DNA from: Oscillospiraceae bacterium
GTDB lineage: Bacteria; Bacillota; Clostridia; Oscillospirales; Acutalibacteraceae
NCBI GenBank assembly: GCA_015065885.1
Contig: SVPJ01000017.1
Coordinates: 1-44,790, forward strand
Length of the DNA: 44,790 bases
Direction: 5' to 3'
Made by a program: the position numbers and the translations under genes. The notes under the pieces were generated by a model. The model had not been told where the DNA came from and did not search any database. It saw only the letters and a list, made by a program, of their open reading frames with translations. Positions 17,678-25,907 of the stretch are shown here, piece by piece (the stretch's first letter is position 1; each line of letters starts with the position of its first letter).

Positions 17678-20600
17678 ACGCCCTATGCGTGGCTCGACAC
17701 CAACGGCGGCGTGCTGACTACCAACCGCACGGTGAGTGCGACGGGCGAAAGCGGCAGTTTGGATGTTTTGCCGATTCCCGGTACCGACGAATACGGCATC
17801 CGTCTGAACGGTGACTGGAGCGGCTTTTGGCTTGACGCGGCGTTTGCAAACGACGTGCCTGCCGGCAAGAGCGTGACGATGGTGGTGGAATACTACGTCG
17901 ACAAGGACTTTGTTCCCACCGACGGCAACCAGATGTTTCGCTATCAGGCGTATCCGGGTTGGCAGGGAGGCAACAGTGCGCCCGACGGCAACGCCTGGAC
18001 GAATATTTACACGACCGGTCTGAGTGGCAAACAGGACGCTGTATTCTACTATACCTTTACCGAGGCTGACCGCGCCGCTATCGGTGATGGCGCGGCGTGT
18101 TTCGCCGTTGTAGGTTGCAGCTGGGGTGCCAATGCGGTCTACATCAAGTCGATGCGCTTGGTGGATACCGCCTATGTAAACGTCGCGAACGATACGGCGT
18201 ATGCCTACATTGATTTTACCGAGCAGGCGGTGTGCGAGTATTATCCCGATATCAAGGCGACAACGAGCAAAGACGTGACCCTCATGGTGCAGGACCGTTG
18301 GAACTTTGCCTTGAGCGGCGCTGTTTTGGCGGCCGATAAGACCCAAAACAAGCCCGTGTATATCCGTGTGAAGATGAAAGACACGTGGCCTCACGCATCC
18401 GTAGACCTCGACCAGTTTGAACGCTACGGCGGTGAAGGGGTCGAGCGCTGGGCGTACAACAACACTGCGTGGGCGGAACGTGAGCAATATCGCACCATTT
18501 CGCTGACCGACGGCGTGGGTGGCATTCTGTTGCCCGAGACGAGCTTTACCAACGGCAACAACGGCGGCTCGTTGCGTATCGGGATGGATGCGGCACCGCA
18601 TCTGGAGCGTATTGAGTTCTACGACGTGCAGACCTTCTGTAAGGATGCGAACGCGACGGCGGATGGGATCGCGGAGATCCACGCGGTACTGCTTAACAAC
18701 AACGTGAACATTGAAAAAGTCGGTCGTGAAGAGGCGACCGAGGAAAAGGAAGGTTACACGGGGGATACCGTGTGTCTTACCTGCGGCACCGTGTTGGCCG
18801 AGGGCGTGACGATTCCGATGATCGACCCGAACCGTCCGTTGGCGTCGCTGGATACGGCAGGCGGCACCCTCACCCTCAACGGTTGCACCGTCAGTGCGCA
18901 GGGGAACGGCAACACCGACGTGGTGGCCATCGGCGACACGGGTGAATACGGCATTAAGCTTCCTGCCGATTGGCACGGTTTCAATATGGAAAACCTCTCC
19001 TTGGTGGGGGCCGCCGGTGACGTGGCGATGCTGATCGAATACTATACCGATAAGGCGATGGACGACAATTGGCGTATGTTCCGTTACAAGATCAACGATC
19101 GTAATCACGTAGACGTGATGGGCGCTACGCACAGTTTGGTAAGCGGCAAGTCCGGTCTTGTGTACCACATATTTACCGAGGCGGAGTTGGCGGCGATCGG
19201 GGATAACTCCTTCATTTTCCGCCTGATGGCGTGTGACGTCGGTGCCGACGTGACCTATATTCAGTCGGTCAAACTGGTTTCGGCCGACGTGTTGGATATT
19301 GAAACGGATGCGGGATACGGCTATATTGACTTTACGCCGCAGGCGATCACGCCCGTGTATCCCGAGGCGTTGATCCCGCCGACCTATCTTATGGGGTACG
19401 CGGATATGGAAAAGAGCGCCGAAAGCCCCGACCGTGACTGGCTGTATCGGTATATTACCGTGTCGGGTGATCTGCTTGCGCAGAATAACGCGAGCCGCCC
19501 CGTGTATATTAAACTGTATGCGGCAGAAGGTTATGAGAACGATACGGTTACCATCGGCGCGGTCGAGTGTACTGCAGGCGTGTTCGGCAACGATGCCGTC
19601 GTGCAGATGACCGACGGTGTGGGCGGCGTGTTCCTTCCCGCGGCGACCTTTACCAACGGCTTGAACGGCATTGCTTCCCTGCGTATGCGGTGGGAAGAGG
19701 CTGCGAAGATCCGACGGATCGAGATATTGAATTCGGCGGAATACTGCGGCCGTGACGATGCCGATGCGGCGCTGGTCACACAATTCCACGAAGGGTTCCT
19801 CTCCAACCGCGTGAACGTAAATCTCGTCGGCAAGCTCGATCCTACCGAAGAGGAGGAGGGCTACACGGGCGATGTGTACTGTGCGACCTGTAATACGAAA
19901 CTTCAGGACGGTACGTCTGTGCCGAAACTCGAAGCAAGCGATCTGCCCGCTCCTTACGCTTACTTTGATACCACGAACGGTACTCTCAAAGTGGGTGGCA
20001 CGACCTTGACGAACCAAGGTGTGAACCCTGTTCCCCTGCCGATCGGCGGCAGCGGCGAATACGGCATCAAGTTGACGGGCGACTGGCAGGGCTTCGGTAT
20101 GCAGGGAATGTCCCTGCCCACCGACAAGGAACTGACCGTCGTGATCGAGTATTACGTGGACGATCCCCTGCCGCACTCGATGCAGCTGTTCCGTTATCAG
20201 GCGTACGCGAATATGCCGGGTGAGACCCTGCCCGACGGCAGCGACAGCCACTGGAACGATATCTTCAGCGATCTGGATAACATCAAGAGCCGTCAATCGG
20301 CGTTGCTTACGTATACCCTCACCCCCGAAGCGGTAGCGGCGATCAACAGCGGGGATATCTTCAGCATTCGCGGTTGTGCCGCCGGCACCAACGTGGCCTA
20401 CATCCAGTCGGTACGCATCATCGACAGTGCCTATATGGCGGGCGGAACGGACCCCGGATACGATTACATCCGCTTCGAAGAAGAGCCGCTGTGTGCGTAC
20501 TATCCCGATATCACGGGCGTGCCGAGCGCGGGTATCACGGTGATACAGACCCACGAGGGTGACGATCCCGAAAACGGCGAAGCGATTCGTTACGCCTACT

Positions 20601-21682
20601 TTAAGGTGACGCGGGCGTTGGCGGCGGAAGGCCAGATCTTCCGTCCCGTGGTGATTCGCTTCACTTTCAAGGAAAACAGTACGATCGAACAGTTCGACTG
20701 GCAATATCAAGGGGCGCGCCGTGCCGATCCGCCCAACGGCTCGGAATGGTCGCATCAATCGTCCGCAGTGCAAGACGGCGTGGTGGAAGTGGTACTTCAT
20801 ACCGCGTGTTTTGCGAACGAACTGAACGGACTCGGCTCCTTCCGCGTGTCCAACCGTGCGTCCAACGCGATACTTGACAATCTGCTGATGGTCGAAGTGG
20901 TCGCGTTGGCGGATATGAGTGCTTTGCAGGCGTTGGTGGACGGCGTGGAAGACGCCGTGGTCGGAAAGACCCGTGCTTCGGCAGACGCCTACCGCGCATT
21001 GGTGGCGGAAAAAGCCGCTCTGTTGGAAGATATGTGGACGACCGACGAGGACGTGGCAGCGGCGGTAGCGGAGATCGAAGCCGCGGCGGCGCGTATGGTG
21101 GATTGTCTGCACGACGGCGAGACCAAACTCGTCGGTGCGACGGCGGTCAGCGGTCATGTGGTGCCCGGCTATACCGGCGACGTGTGTTGTGCGGAATGTA
21201 ACGCACTGCTCGAAGAGGGCGAAGTGATCCCCGCGCACGAGACCGAGATCCGCAATATCAAGGAGCCCACCTGCAAAGAACCCGGCAACACGGGTGACCG
21301 CTGGTGTCTGGATTGCGACGAACTCGTGACGGCGGGCAAGGCGATCATGCAACTCCCGCACGAGTGGGACGAGGGTGTAGTGACCAAACCTGCCACTCCC
21401 GCCGAAAAGGGTGAACTCACCGTTACCTGCACCGTGTGCGGTGACACCAAGATCACGCGCTTGGATTTCAAAGCCGGACTCGGCGACGTGGACGAAAACG
21501 GTAAGGTTGACTCCACCGACGCCCGTTTGGTACTCCAGTTCGCGGTGAAGAAGATCGCGCCTTCGGCACTGAACTTGAAGGTTGCGGACGTGGACGGCAA
21601 CGGCAAAGTCGATTCCACCGACGCGCGACTTGTGTTGCAATACGCAGTTAAAAAGATCACAAAATTCCCTACATCTGCTTAA
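16940..21682 (+). CDS. Giant secreted repeat protein with C-terminal type I dockerin (paralogue 2)
   Basis: 1580 aa from ATG 16940 with the same ribosome site as its twin. The layout matches paralogue 1: signal peptide, truncated block 1, three full sandwich/sandwich/C-x2-C blocks, FIVAR-like segment (~1320-1390), C-x2-C segments and two dockerin F-hands DVDENGKVDSTDARL and DVDGNGKVDSTDARL (~1514-1575, Ser-Thr at positions 10/11). The DNA up to 17677 differs from paralogue 1 at only about three positions. From there divergence is abrupt and large through blocks 2-4, while the dockerin end is again very similar. Inference: the twins present different binding or structural faces with a common secretion head and a common docking tail. 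No enzyme motif is visible. Confidence 0.85.
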   Translation: MAKKWLSMILSIAMLLSCISGITLFTAAAAEPYAWFDTADGECTYDGVAVQEVYYDWEDPVAEEYGVRLSDGGKFVFGGELLAGVPAEQSVTLVLKYYIDGDITGTMFSYRIGDGNGEVGMAEDVAVTADDLVKNEVGTLYITLTEEDKAIATVEGDYFYVYVTGGADCADSVYIQSAKVVDTACDAMDDADAFHAYMLANELNTKLVGVRDATDFEEGYTGDVKCVTCDATLKAGEPIPATSDLPTPYAWLDTNGGVLTTNRTVSATGESGSLDVLPIPGTDEYGIRLNGDWSGFWLDAAFANDVPAGKSVTMVVEYYVDKDFVPTDGNQMFRYQAYPGWQGGNSAPDGNAWTNIYTTGLSGKQDAVFYYTFTEADRAAIGDGAACFAVVGCSWGANAVYIKSMRLVDTAYVNVANDTAYAYIDFTEQAVCEYYPDIKATTSKDVTLMVQDRWNFALSGAVLAADKTQNKPVYIRVKMKDTWPHASVDLDQFERYGGEGVERWAYNNTAWAEREQYRTISLTDGVGGILLPETSFTNGNNGGSLRIGMDAAPHLERIEFYDVQTFCKDANATADGIAEIHAVLLNNNVNIEKVGREEATEEKEGYTGDTVCLTCGTVLAEGVTIPMIDPNRPLASLDTAGGTLTLNGCTVSAQGNGNTDVVAIGDTGEYGIKLPADWHGFNMENLSLVGAAGDVAMLIEYYTDKAMDDNWRMFRYKINDRNHVDVMGATHSLVSGKSGLVYHIFTEAELAAIGDNSFIFRLMACDVGADVTYIQSVKLVSADVLDIETDAGYGYIDFTPQAITPVYPEALIPPTYLMGYADMEKSAESPDRDWLYRYITVSGDLLAQNNASRPVYIKLYAAEGYENDTVTIGAVECTAGVFGNDAVVQMTDGVGGVFLPAATFTNGLNGIASLRMRWEEAAKIRRIEILNSAEYCGRDDADAALVTQFHEGFLSNRVNVNLVGKLDPTEEEEGYTGDVYCATCNTKLQDGTSVPKLEASDLPAPYAYFDTTNGTLKVGGTTLTNQGVNPVPLPIGGSGEYGIKLTGDWQGFGMQGMSLPTDKELTVVIEYYVDDPLPHSMQLFRYQAYANMPGETLPDGSDSHWNDIFSDLDNIKSRQSALLTYTLTPEAVAAINSGDIFSIRGCAAGTNVAYIQSVRIIDSAYMAGGTDPGYDYIRFEEEPLCAYYPDITGVPSAGITVIQTHEGDDPENGEAIRYAYFKVTRALAAEGQIFRPVVIRFTFKENSTIEQFDWQYQGARRADPPNGSEWSHQSSAVQDGVVEVVLHTACFANELNGLGSFRVSNRASNAILDNLLMVEVVALADMSALQALVDGVEDAVVGKTRASADAYRALVAEKAALLEDMWTTDEDVAAAVAEIEAAAARMVDCLHDGETKLVGATAVSGHVVPGYTGDVCCAECNALLEEGEVIPAHETEIRNIKEPTCKEPGNTGDRWCLDCDELVTAGKAIMQLPHEWDEGVVTKPATPAEKGELTVTCTVCGDTKITRLDFKAGLGDVDENGKVDSTDARLVLQFAVKKIAPSALNLKVADVDGNGKVDSTDARLVLQYAVKKITKFPTSA

Positions 21683-21828
21683 TGTGGGCGCAACGTTTGC
21701 CGAAGGCAAACTTGCCGAACAAGGGCGAAACCCTTCGTTCGGTATGCAGGTGAAGAAGATCCCTAACTTCCCTGCGGTGTAACAACAGACGGTAGAGGCG
21801 GCAATCTGCCGCCCGTCGAAGAAAGTAA
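21683..21828 (+). other. Post-dockerin spacer with hairpins and a possible dockerin 3'-end vestige
   Basis: Two hairpins follow the stop codon: GTTTGCC/GGCAAAC (21695-21711) and CCGAAC-AAGGG/CCCTT-GTTCGG (21715-21742). Next comes a short frame ending QVKKIPNFPAV-stop at 21782, which resembles the dockerin C-termini AVKKITKFP and AVKKINKFP of the two giants. It may be all that remains of a further dockerin gene. Confidence 0.45.
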
Positions 21829-21868
21829 AACAAGGGTACACGAGTGATCGTGTACCCTTGTTGTTTGT
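21829..21868 (+). terminator. Rho-independent terminator after dockerin giant 2
   Basis: AACAAGGGTACACG pairs perfectly with CGTGTACCCTTGTT around AGTGAT, followed by GTTTGT. Confidence 0.9.
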
Positions 21869-22230
21869 CGTGCGATTGGTCGTGGAACGGGACGCCGCAG
21901 GTCGGTGGTCGGTCGGGAAACGGGCGGGAATGTTTCTGCGAAAACGATGTTGCCCGCACGCGGTCAAGTGATGTTTTCGCTGCGCGAAAAACGATGTGGT
22001 GTCCGTTGGACACCAACACGGCACGGGGTGCCGACGGTAGGGGCGCGCATCGCGCGTCCGCGGGAAGACCACCAACATCGGAACAACCGTTGTAGGGTGC
22101 GGCGCTTGCCGACGCACCGCAAGGTCACCGTGGCAACCGCGGGTTTGCGGTTGGTCGTGGAACGGGACGATGTGGGCGCCGTCCCCTACGAGGGCGGTGC
22201 AAATCACGCGGTAGGGGCGATTGCGACAAA
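21869..22230. other. Non-coding spacer with short direct repeats
   Basis: About 360 bp with no supportable gene. A 19-bp sequence (TTGGTCGTGGAACGGGACG) occurs twice in direct orientation, at 21876-21894 and 22151-22169. Stretches such as GTAGGGGCG and CCCTACGAGGGCG recur in both orientations. It looks like eroded interspersed-repeat debris. Confidence 0.5.
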
Positions 22231-22268
22231 ATAAAGAAAGGAACGGCTATTACCGTTCCTTTCTTTAT
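22231..22268 (-). terminator. Terminator of the phenylacetate-CoA ligase gene
   Basis: A 16-bp perfect stem (ATAAAGAAAGGAACGG / CCGTTCCTTTCTTTAT) with a 6-nt loop touches the ligase stop codon. Read on the minus strand it ends in a T-rich tail. Confidence 0.92.
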
Positions 22269-23503
22269 CAATACCGATTATCAAAAATGCGGGTGGATTT
22301 TTTCTCGCTGCGGGGGAGTTCGCCGATGGCGACGCCTTTCGGCACGATGGTGAGTCCCACACGGGTCTTGAACACCGCGCCGACCGCCGCTTCTACCACC
22401 GCTTGTTCGGCGGTTGGTTCCATCTCGAAGAACAGGGTCATAATATCGCGTCCGTTCAAGTGGTCGATCATTACCTGATACTCACTGCTGACCCCTGCCA
22501 CGCCTTTCAGCACGTCTTCCACCTGACCGGGGTAGATGTTCACGCCTTTGACCTTGATCATATCGTCGCTGCGGCCGATGATGCGGTCGATCCGCGGGAA
22601 GGGTGAGCCGCACGAACACGCCTCGGGCACGATGCGGGAGAGGTCGTGGGTGCGGTAGCGAATGAGCGGTGCGCCCTCTTTGCGCAGGGTGGTGATGACG
22701 ATCTCGCCCACTTTGCCGTCGGGCAGTACCTTACCCGTTGCGGGGTCGATGATCTCAATGTAAATGAAATCGTCCCAGTAATGCATCGGCTCCTCTTTTT
22801 GGCAGTTGATGCCGATGCCGGGGCCGTAAATTTCGGTGAGCCCGTAGATGTCGTAGAGTTCCACACCCAGTTCCGACGCGATGCGGGCGCGCATTTTGTC
22901 GCCCCAGCGTTCCGAGCCGATGACCCCTTTTTTCAAATGGATCTTATCGCCGATGCCGCGTTTTTCGATCTCCTCCGCGAGTAACAGCGCGTAGGACGAG
23001 GTGGCGCACAGCACGGTGCTTTTGAGATCCATCATCATTTTGAGCTGCTTATCGGTATTGCCGGGACCCATCGGCACCGCCATCGCGCCGAGCCGCTCAC
23101 ATCCGAGCTGAAACCCGATGCCCGCCGTCCACAAGCCGTAACCGGGAGTGATGTGAATACGGTCACGCTTGGTGATGCCCGCCATTTCATAGCAACGGGC
23201 AAACATCTGAGCCCAATCCTCCACGTCCTGTTTGGTGTAGGGGACGATGATGGGGGTGCCCGTCGTTCCCGAAGAGGAGTGGATACGCACGATATCCTCG
23301 TCCGGCACCGCCTGAATGCCCAGCGGATACACCGCCCGCAGTTCATCCTTTTCGGTGAAGGGCAGATTTTCAAAATCGGCGGGTGTTTGAATGTCCGCCG
23401 CTTCGATATTTTGGTACTTTTGATGGTATAAACTACCCTCAAACGCTTTTACACGGGTGATCTGCTGTTTCACCAGTGCGAGTTGCTGTGTGTTCAGTTG
23501 CAC
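22268..23503 (-). CDS. paaK: Phenylacetate-CoA ligase (AMP-forming)
   Basis: 411 aa. The start chosen is GTG at 23503: on the minus strand GGAGG lies 8 nt upstream, whereas the GTG at 23518 overlaps that site. The adenylate-forming signatures are clear: SSSGTTGTPIIVPYT (P-loop), YDIYGLTEIYGPG (A5 region) and IGRSDDMIKVKGVNIYPGQVE (C-terminal hinge with GVN-Y). The length is close to the usual ~430 aa of PaaK-type ligases, which activate phenylacetate or related aryl acids with ATP and CoA. In anaerobic Firmicutes such ligases often accompany indolepyruvate:ferredoxin oxidoreductase and work on aryl acetates from aromatic amino acids, but no iorAB gene is next to it here. It is a single-gene unit, diverging from the cyclophilin gene. 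Confidence 0.9.
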   Translation of the reverse strand: MQLNTQQLALVKQQITRVKAFEGSLYHQKYQNIEAADIQTPADFENLPFTEKDELRAVYPLGIQAVPDEDIVRIHSSSGTTGTPIIVPYTKQDVEDWAQMFARCYEMAGITKRDRIHITPGYGLWTAGIGFQLGCERLGAMAVPMGPGNTDKQLKMMMDLKSTVLCATSSYALLLAEEIEKRGIGDKIHLKKGVIGSERWGDKMRARIASELGVELYDIYGLTEIYGPGIGINCQKEEPMHYWDDFIYIEIIDPATGKVLPDGKVGEIVITTLRKEGAPLIRYRTHDLSRIVPEACSCGSPFPRIDRIIGRSDDMIKVKGVNIYPGQVEDVLKGVAGVSSEYQVMIDHLNGRDIMTLFFEMEPTAEQAVVEAAVGAVFKTRVGLTIVPKGVAIGELPRSEKKSTRIFDNRY

Positions 23504-23536
23504 GAAGGATACCTCCACGAATAAGTATACTACTTA

Positions 23537-23564
23537 ATTATAACGGGTTTTTAAAAAAATGCAA
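23537..23564 (-). promoter_or_regulatory. Promoter of the phenylacetate-CoA ligase gene
   Basis: On the minus strand TTGCAT, a 16-bp AT-rich spacer and TATAAT. It is back to back with the cyclophilin promoter; the two -35 boxes are only 7 bp apart. Confidence 0.7.
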
Positions 23565-23571
23565 GAGGGTG

Positions 23572-23600
23572 TTGCGAATTTACGACAAAGGTGCTATACT
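23572..23600 (+). promoter_or_regulatory. Promoter of the cyclophilin-nadE unit
   Basis: TTGCGA (23572-23577), 17-bp spacer, TATACT (23595-23600). Confidence 0.7.
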
Positions 23601-23631
23601 ATTAAGGAATATGCGAAGCGGAGGAAAAAAT

Positions 23632-24783
23632 ATGAAACGTATCGGAATCGTTATGCTTGCCGTGTGCCTTTTGGTGTGTGCATTTGCGGGCTGTAATAAG
23701 AAGCCGACGGAAGGTGACCTGCTTACGGGCAAACACTACGCCAAAATTTCGGTGGAAAACTACGGCGATATCGTGGTGGAACTGGACGCGGATACCGCGC
23801 CGATCACGGTGACCAACTTCGTCAACTTGGTGAACGACAAATTCTACGACGGTGTCACCTTCCACCGCATTATGGAAGGTTTTATGATGCAGGGCGGCGA
23901 CCCCGACGGTGACGGTATCGGCGGGGCGGAGACCACCATCAAGGGTGAGTTCACCGCGAACGGCTATCAAAACAACATCTCCCACACCCGCGGTGTCATT
24001 TCGATGGCGCGCACCAACGACCCCGACAGTGCGTCCTCCCAGTTCTTCATCGTGCATGAAGACAGCGAGTTTTTGGACGGGCAGTACGCCGCGTTCGGTC
24101 ATGTGGTGAGCGGCATGGAGGTGGTGGACGCGGTGTGTGAAAACACCCCCGTGGTGGACGACAACGGCACCGTGCTTGCGGCAAAACAGCCGAAGATGAC
24201 GGCGGTGCGTATGCTGTCGGATTATACCCCGCCTGCTACCACCACCACGCAAAAACCGACGATGGATACGTCGAATTGCCTTAAGGGTAAGCATCTGGTG
24301 GAGATCACGGTGGAAAATTACGGCGTCATCAAACTGGAACTGGATGCGGATACGGCGCCCATCACGGTGACCAACTTCGTAAAACTCGCAAAAGAGGGCT
24401 TTTACGACGGCTTGACCTTCCACCGCATCATCGACGGCTTTATGATCCAGGGCGGCGATCCCGAGGGGAACGGCACGGGCGGCTCAGACGAAGAGATCGT
24501 AGGCGAATTTGCGGCGAACGGGTACGAAAACAACATCTCGCACAAGCGCGGCGTCATTTCGATGGCACGTTCGAATAAGCCGAACAGTGCCTCTTCGCAG
24601 TTCTTCATCGTACATGAGGACAGCCCGCATCTCGACGGCAATTACGCCGCGTTCGGTCACGTGCTGAGCGGCATGGAGGTGGTAGACGCCATTTGCGAAA
24701 ATACCCCCGTGCAGGACGACAACGGTACGGTGGCGGCTGCCGATCAGCCGAAGATCACGTCGGTGCGTGTGTTGGAGGGATAA
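23632..24783 (+). CDS. Lipoprotein with two tandem cyclophilin-type peptidyl-prolyl isomerase domains
   Basis: 383 aa from ATG 23632 with GGAGG 8 nt upstream. Lipoprotein signal peptide with lipobox CAFAGC (acylated Cys ~22). Domain 1 (~35-200) and domain 2 (~225-383) are close copies of each other, each with the cyclophilin core FHRIxxGFMxQGGDPxG and SASSQFFIVHEDS. They are joined by a short Thr/Pro linker (PPATTTTQKPT). Cyclophilins catalyse cis-trans isomerisation of Xaa-Pro bonds; here both domains should lie outside the membrane and assist folding of exported proteins. An internal duplication is evident because the two halves match almost word for word. NadE begins 4 nt after the stop, so the two genes form an operon. 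Confidence 0.9.
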   Translation: MKRIGIVMLAVCLLVCAFAGCNKKPTEGDLLTGKHYAKISVENYGDIVVELDADTAPITVTNFVNLVNDKFYDGVTFHRIMEGFMMQGGDPDGDGIGGAETTIKGEFTANGYQNNISHTRGVISMARTNDPDSASSQFFIVHEDSEFLDGQYAAFGHVVSGMEVVDAVCENTPVVDDNGTVLAAKQPKMTAVRMLSDYTPPATTTTQKPTMDTSNCLKGKHLVEITVENYGVIKLELDADTAPITVTNFVKLAKEGFYDGLTFHRIIDGFMIQGGDPEGNGTGGSDEEIVGEFAANGYENNISHKRGVISMARSNKPNSASSQFFIVHEDSPHLDGNYAAFGHVLSGMEVVDAICENTPVQDDNGTVAAADQPKITSVRVLEG

Positions 24784-24787
24784 ACGT

Positions 24788-25522
24788 ATGAGCAACTTCA
24801 ATGCGGCGGCGGTCACCGACGCGTGCGTGCGGTGGATCCGCGATTGGTTTTCGAAAAACGGTGACGGATGCCGTGCGGTGGTCGGCATTTCGGGCGGCAA
24901 AGACAGTTCGGTCACCGCGGCGCTGTGCGTGAGGGCGCTCGGTGCCGAGCGGGTGCTCGGTGTGCTGATGCCGTGCGGCGTGCAGGCGGATATCGACTGC
25001 GCGGTGGACCTGTGCGATGCACTGGGTATCGAGCGGGTGGTCATCAACGTGAAAGATGCGGTGGACGGCGTGCTTCGTGCCATGGGGGATATGCCCGTTT
25101 CGGAGCAGACCCGCATCAACCTGCCCCCGCGCATCCGCATGGCGACCCTCTACGCAGTGTCGCAATCCCAAAACGGGCGGGTGGCGAACACCTGCAATCT
25201 CTCGGAAGACTGGGTGGGATATTCCACCCGTTACGGCGACAGCGTGGGGGACTTCAGCCCGCTTTCACGTCTTACGGTGACCGAAGTGAAAGCCATCGGG
25301 CGGGAATTGGGCTTGCCCGCCCATTTGGTGGAGAAAGTGCCGATCGACGGACTCTCCGGCTCGACCGACGAAGAAAAACTCGGTTTCACCTATGCGGCGC
25401 TGGACGCGTATATTCGCGACGGAATTGAGCCGCCCGCTGACGTGAAAGAGAAGATCGACCGTCTGCATCGCATCAATCAATTCAAATTGGAACTGATGCC
25501 CTGCTTTGAATATCAACCCTAG
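24788..25522 (+). CDS. nadE: NAD(+) synthase, ammonia-dependent type
   Basis: 244 aa from ATG 24788. The ribosome site GGAGGG lies within the last codons of the preceding gene. ATP-pyrophosphatase P-loop SGGKDSS (~residues 36-42) and the NadE-specific run NTCNLSEDWVGYSTRYGDSVGDFSPL (~residues 136-161) are present. There is no N-terminal nitrilase/glutaminase domain, so it should use free ammonia to amidate nicotinic acid adenine dinucleotide to NAD. The length fits the short bacterial form (~245-275 aa). Its TAG stop codon includes the TA that borders the MITE-like element starting at 25522, so the element sits directly at the end of the gene. Confidence 0.93.
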   Translation: MSNFNAAAVTDACVRWIRDWFSKNGDGCRAVVGISGGKDSSVTAALCVRALGAERVLGVLMPCGVQADIDCAVDLCDALGIERVVINVKDAVDGVLRAMGDMPVSEQTRINLPPRIRMATLYAVSQSQNGRVANTCNLSEDWVGYSTRYGDSVGDFSPLSRLTVTEVKAIGRELGLPAHLVEKVPIDGLSGSTDEEKLGFTYAALDAYIRDGIEPPADVKEKIDRLHRINQFKLELMPCFEYQP

Positions 25523-25890
25523 GGTGAGCATTCAAACCCGAACCCGCCGCGAAGCGGACATTGCCCGCAACATCTACTTGTTGCAGTTTTGCGGCAATGT
25601 CCCCGAGAATGAGCATTATATGCTCATTCTCCCAACGAAAGTGGAATATAAAAGGGTTCGGTGCTTTTTGCTTCACTCGCGCTCGCAAGGCGCGAGCATT
25701 CCTTCGCTCGACTGAAACAAAAACCCCTCAAAATCTCCTCGCTTTGCGGTCGCAGATTTTTGAAAGAGCGGATTTTTGCTCAACCGAGGCGAAAACGCAG
25801 CCAATACTCCCGTATTGGCGAGTATTTTAACAATGGGTGAGTGAAAATCCGCCTTCCAAAAACGGAGTTCGAGTTTGAATGCTCACCCTA
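25520..25890. mobile_element. MITE-like element with 22-bp terminal inverted repeats and TA target duplication
   Basis: Terminal inverted repeats at 25522-25543 (starting GGGTGAGCATTCAAAC) and 25867-25888 match at 21 of 22 positions. A TA dinucleotide flanks each side (25520-25521 and 25889-25890), the target-site duplication expected of IS630/Tc1-mariner-type transposition. The 367-bp interior has no transposase and no supportable gene, so it would be non-autonomous. It is very rich in hairpins: 25556-25570/25589-25602 (GGACATTGCC...), a near-perfect palindrome at 25605-25631 (12-bp arms, 3-nt loop), CTCGCGC/GCGCGAG at 25676-25696, and a long imperfect pairing GCGGATTTTTGCTCAACC (~25770) with GGTGAGTGAAAATCCGC (~25836). 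It lies between nadE and htpG, only 17 bp before the htpG start. Confidence 0.75.
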
Positions 25891-25907
25891 AGAAGGAAGT
25901 ATGTACC

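Noticed and set aside
11943..21682. C-x2-C segments of the giants as c-type heme sites
   Set aside because: Heme c needs CxxCH; no His follows the second Cys in these motifs.
16955..22207. Very long open frames on the minus strand opposite the giant genes (also 8073-11648 and 37578-40859)
   Set aside because: They are mirror frames caused by GC-rich codon use in the plus-strand genes; their translations are His/Arg/Val-rich with no domain sense and no ribosome sites.
25522..25888. Remnant of a transposase gene inside the TA-bounded element
   Set aside because: No frame gives a recognisable transposase or DDE motif; the interior is hairpins and low-information sequence.
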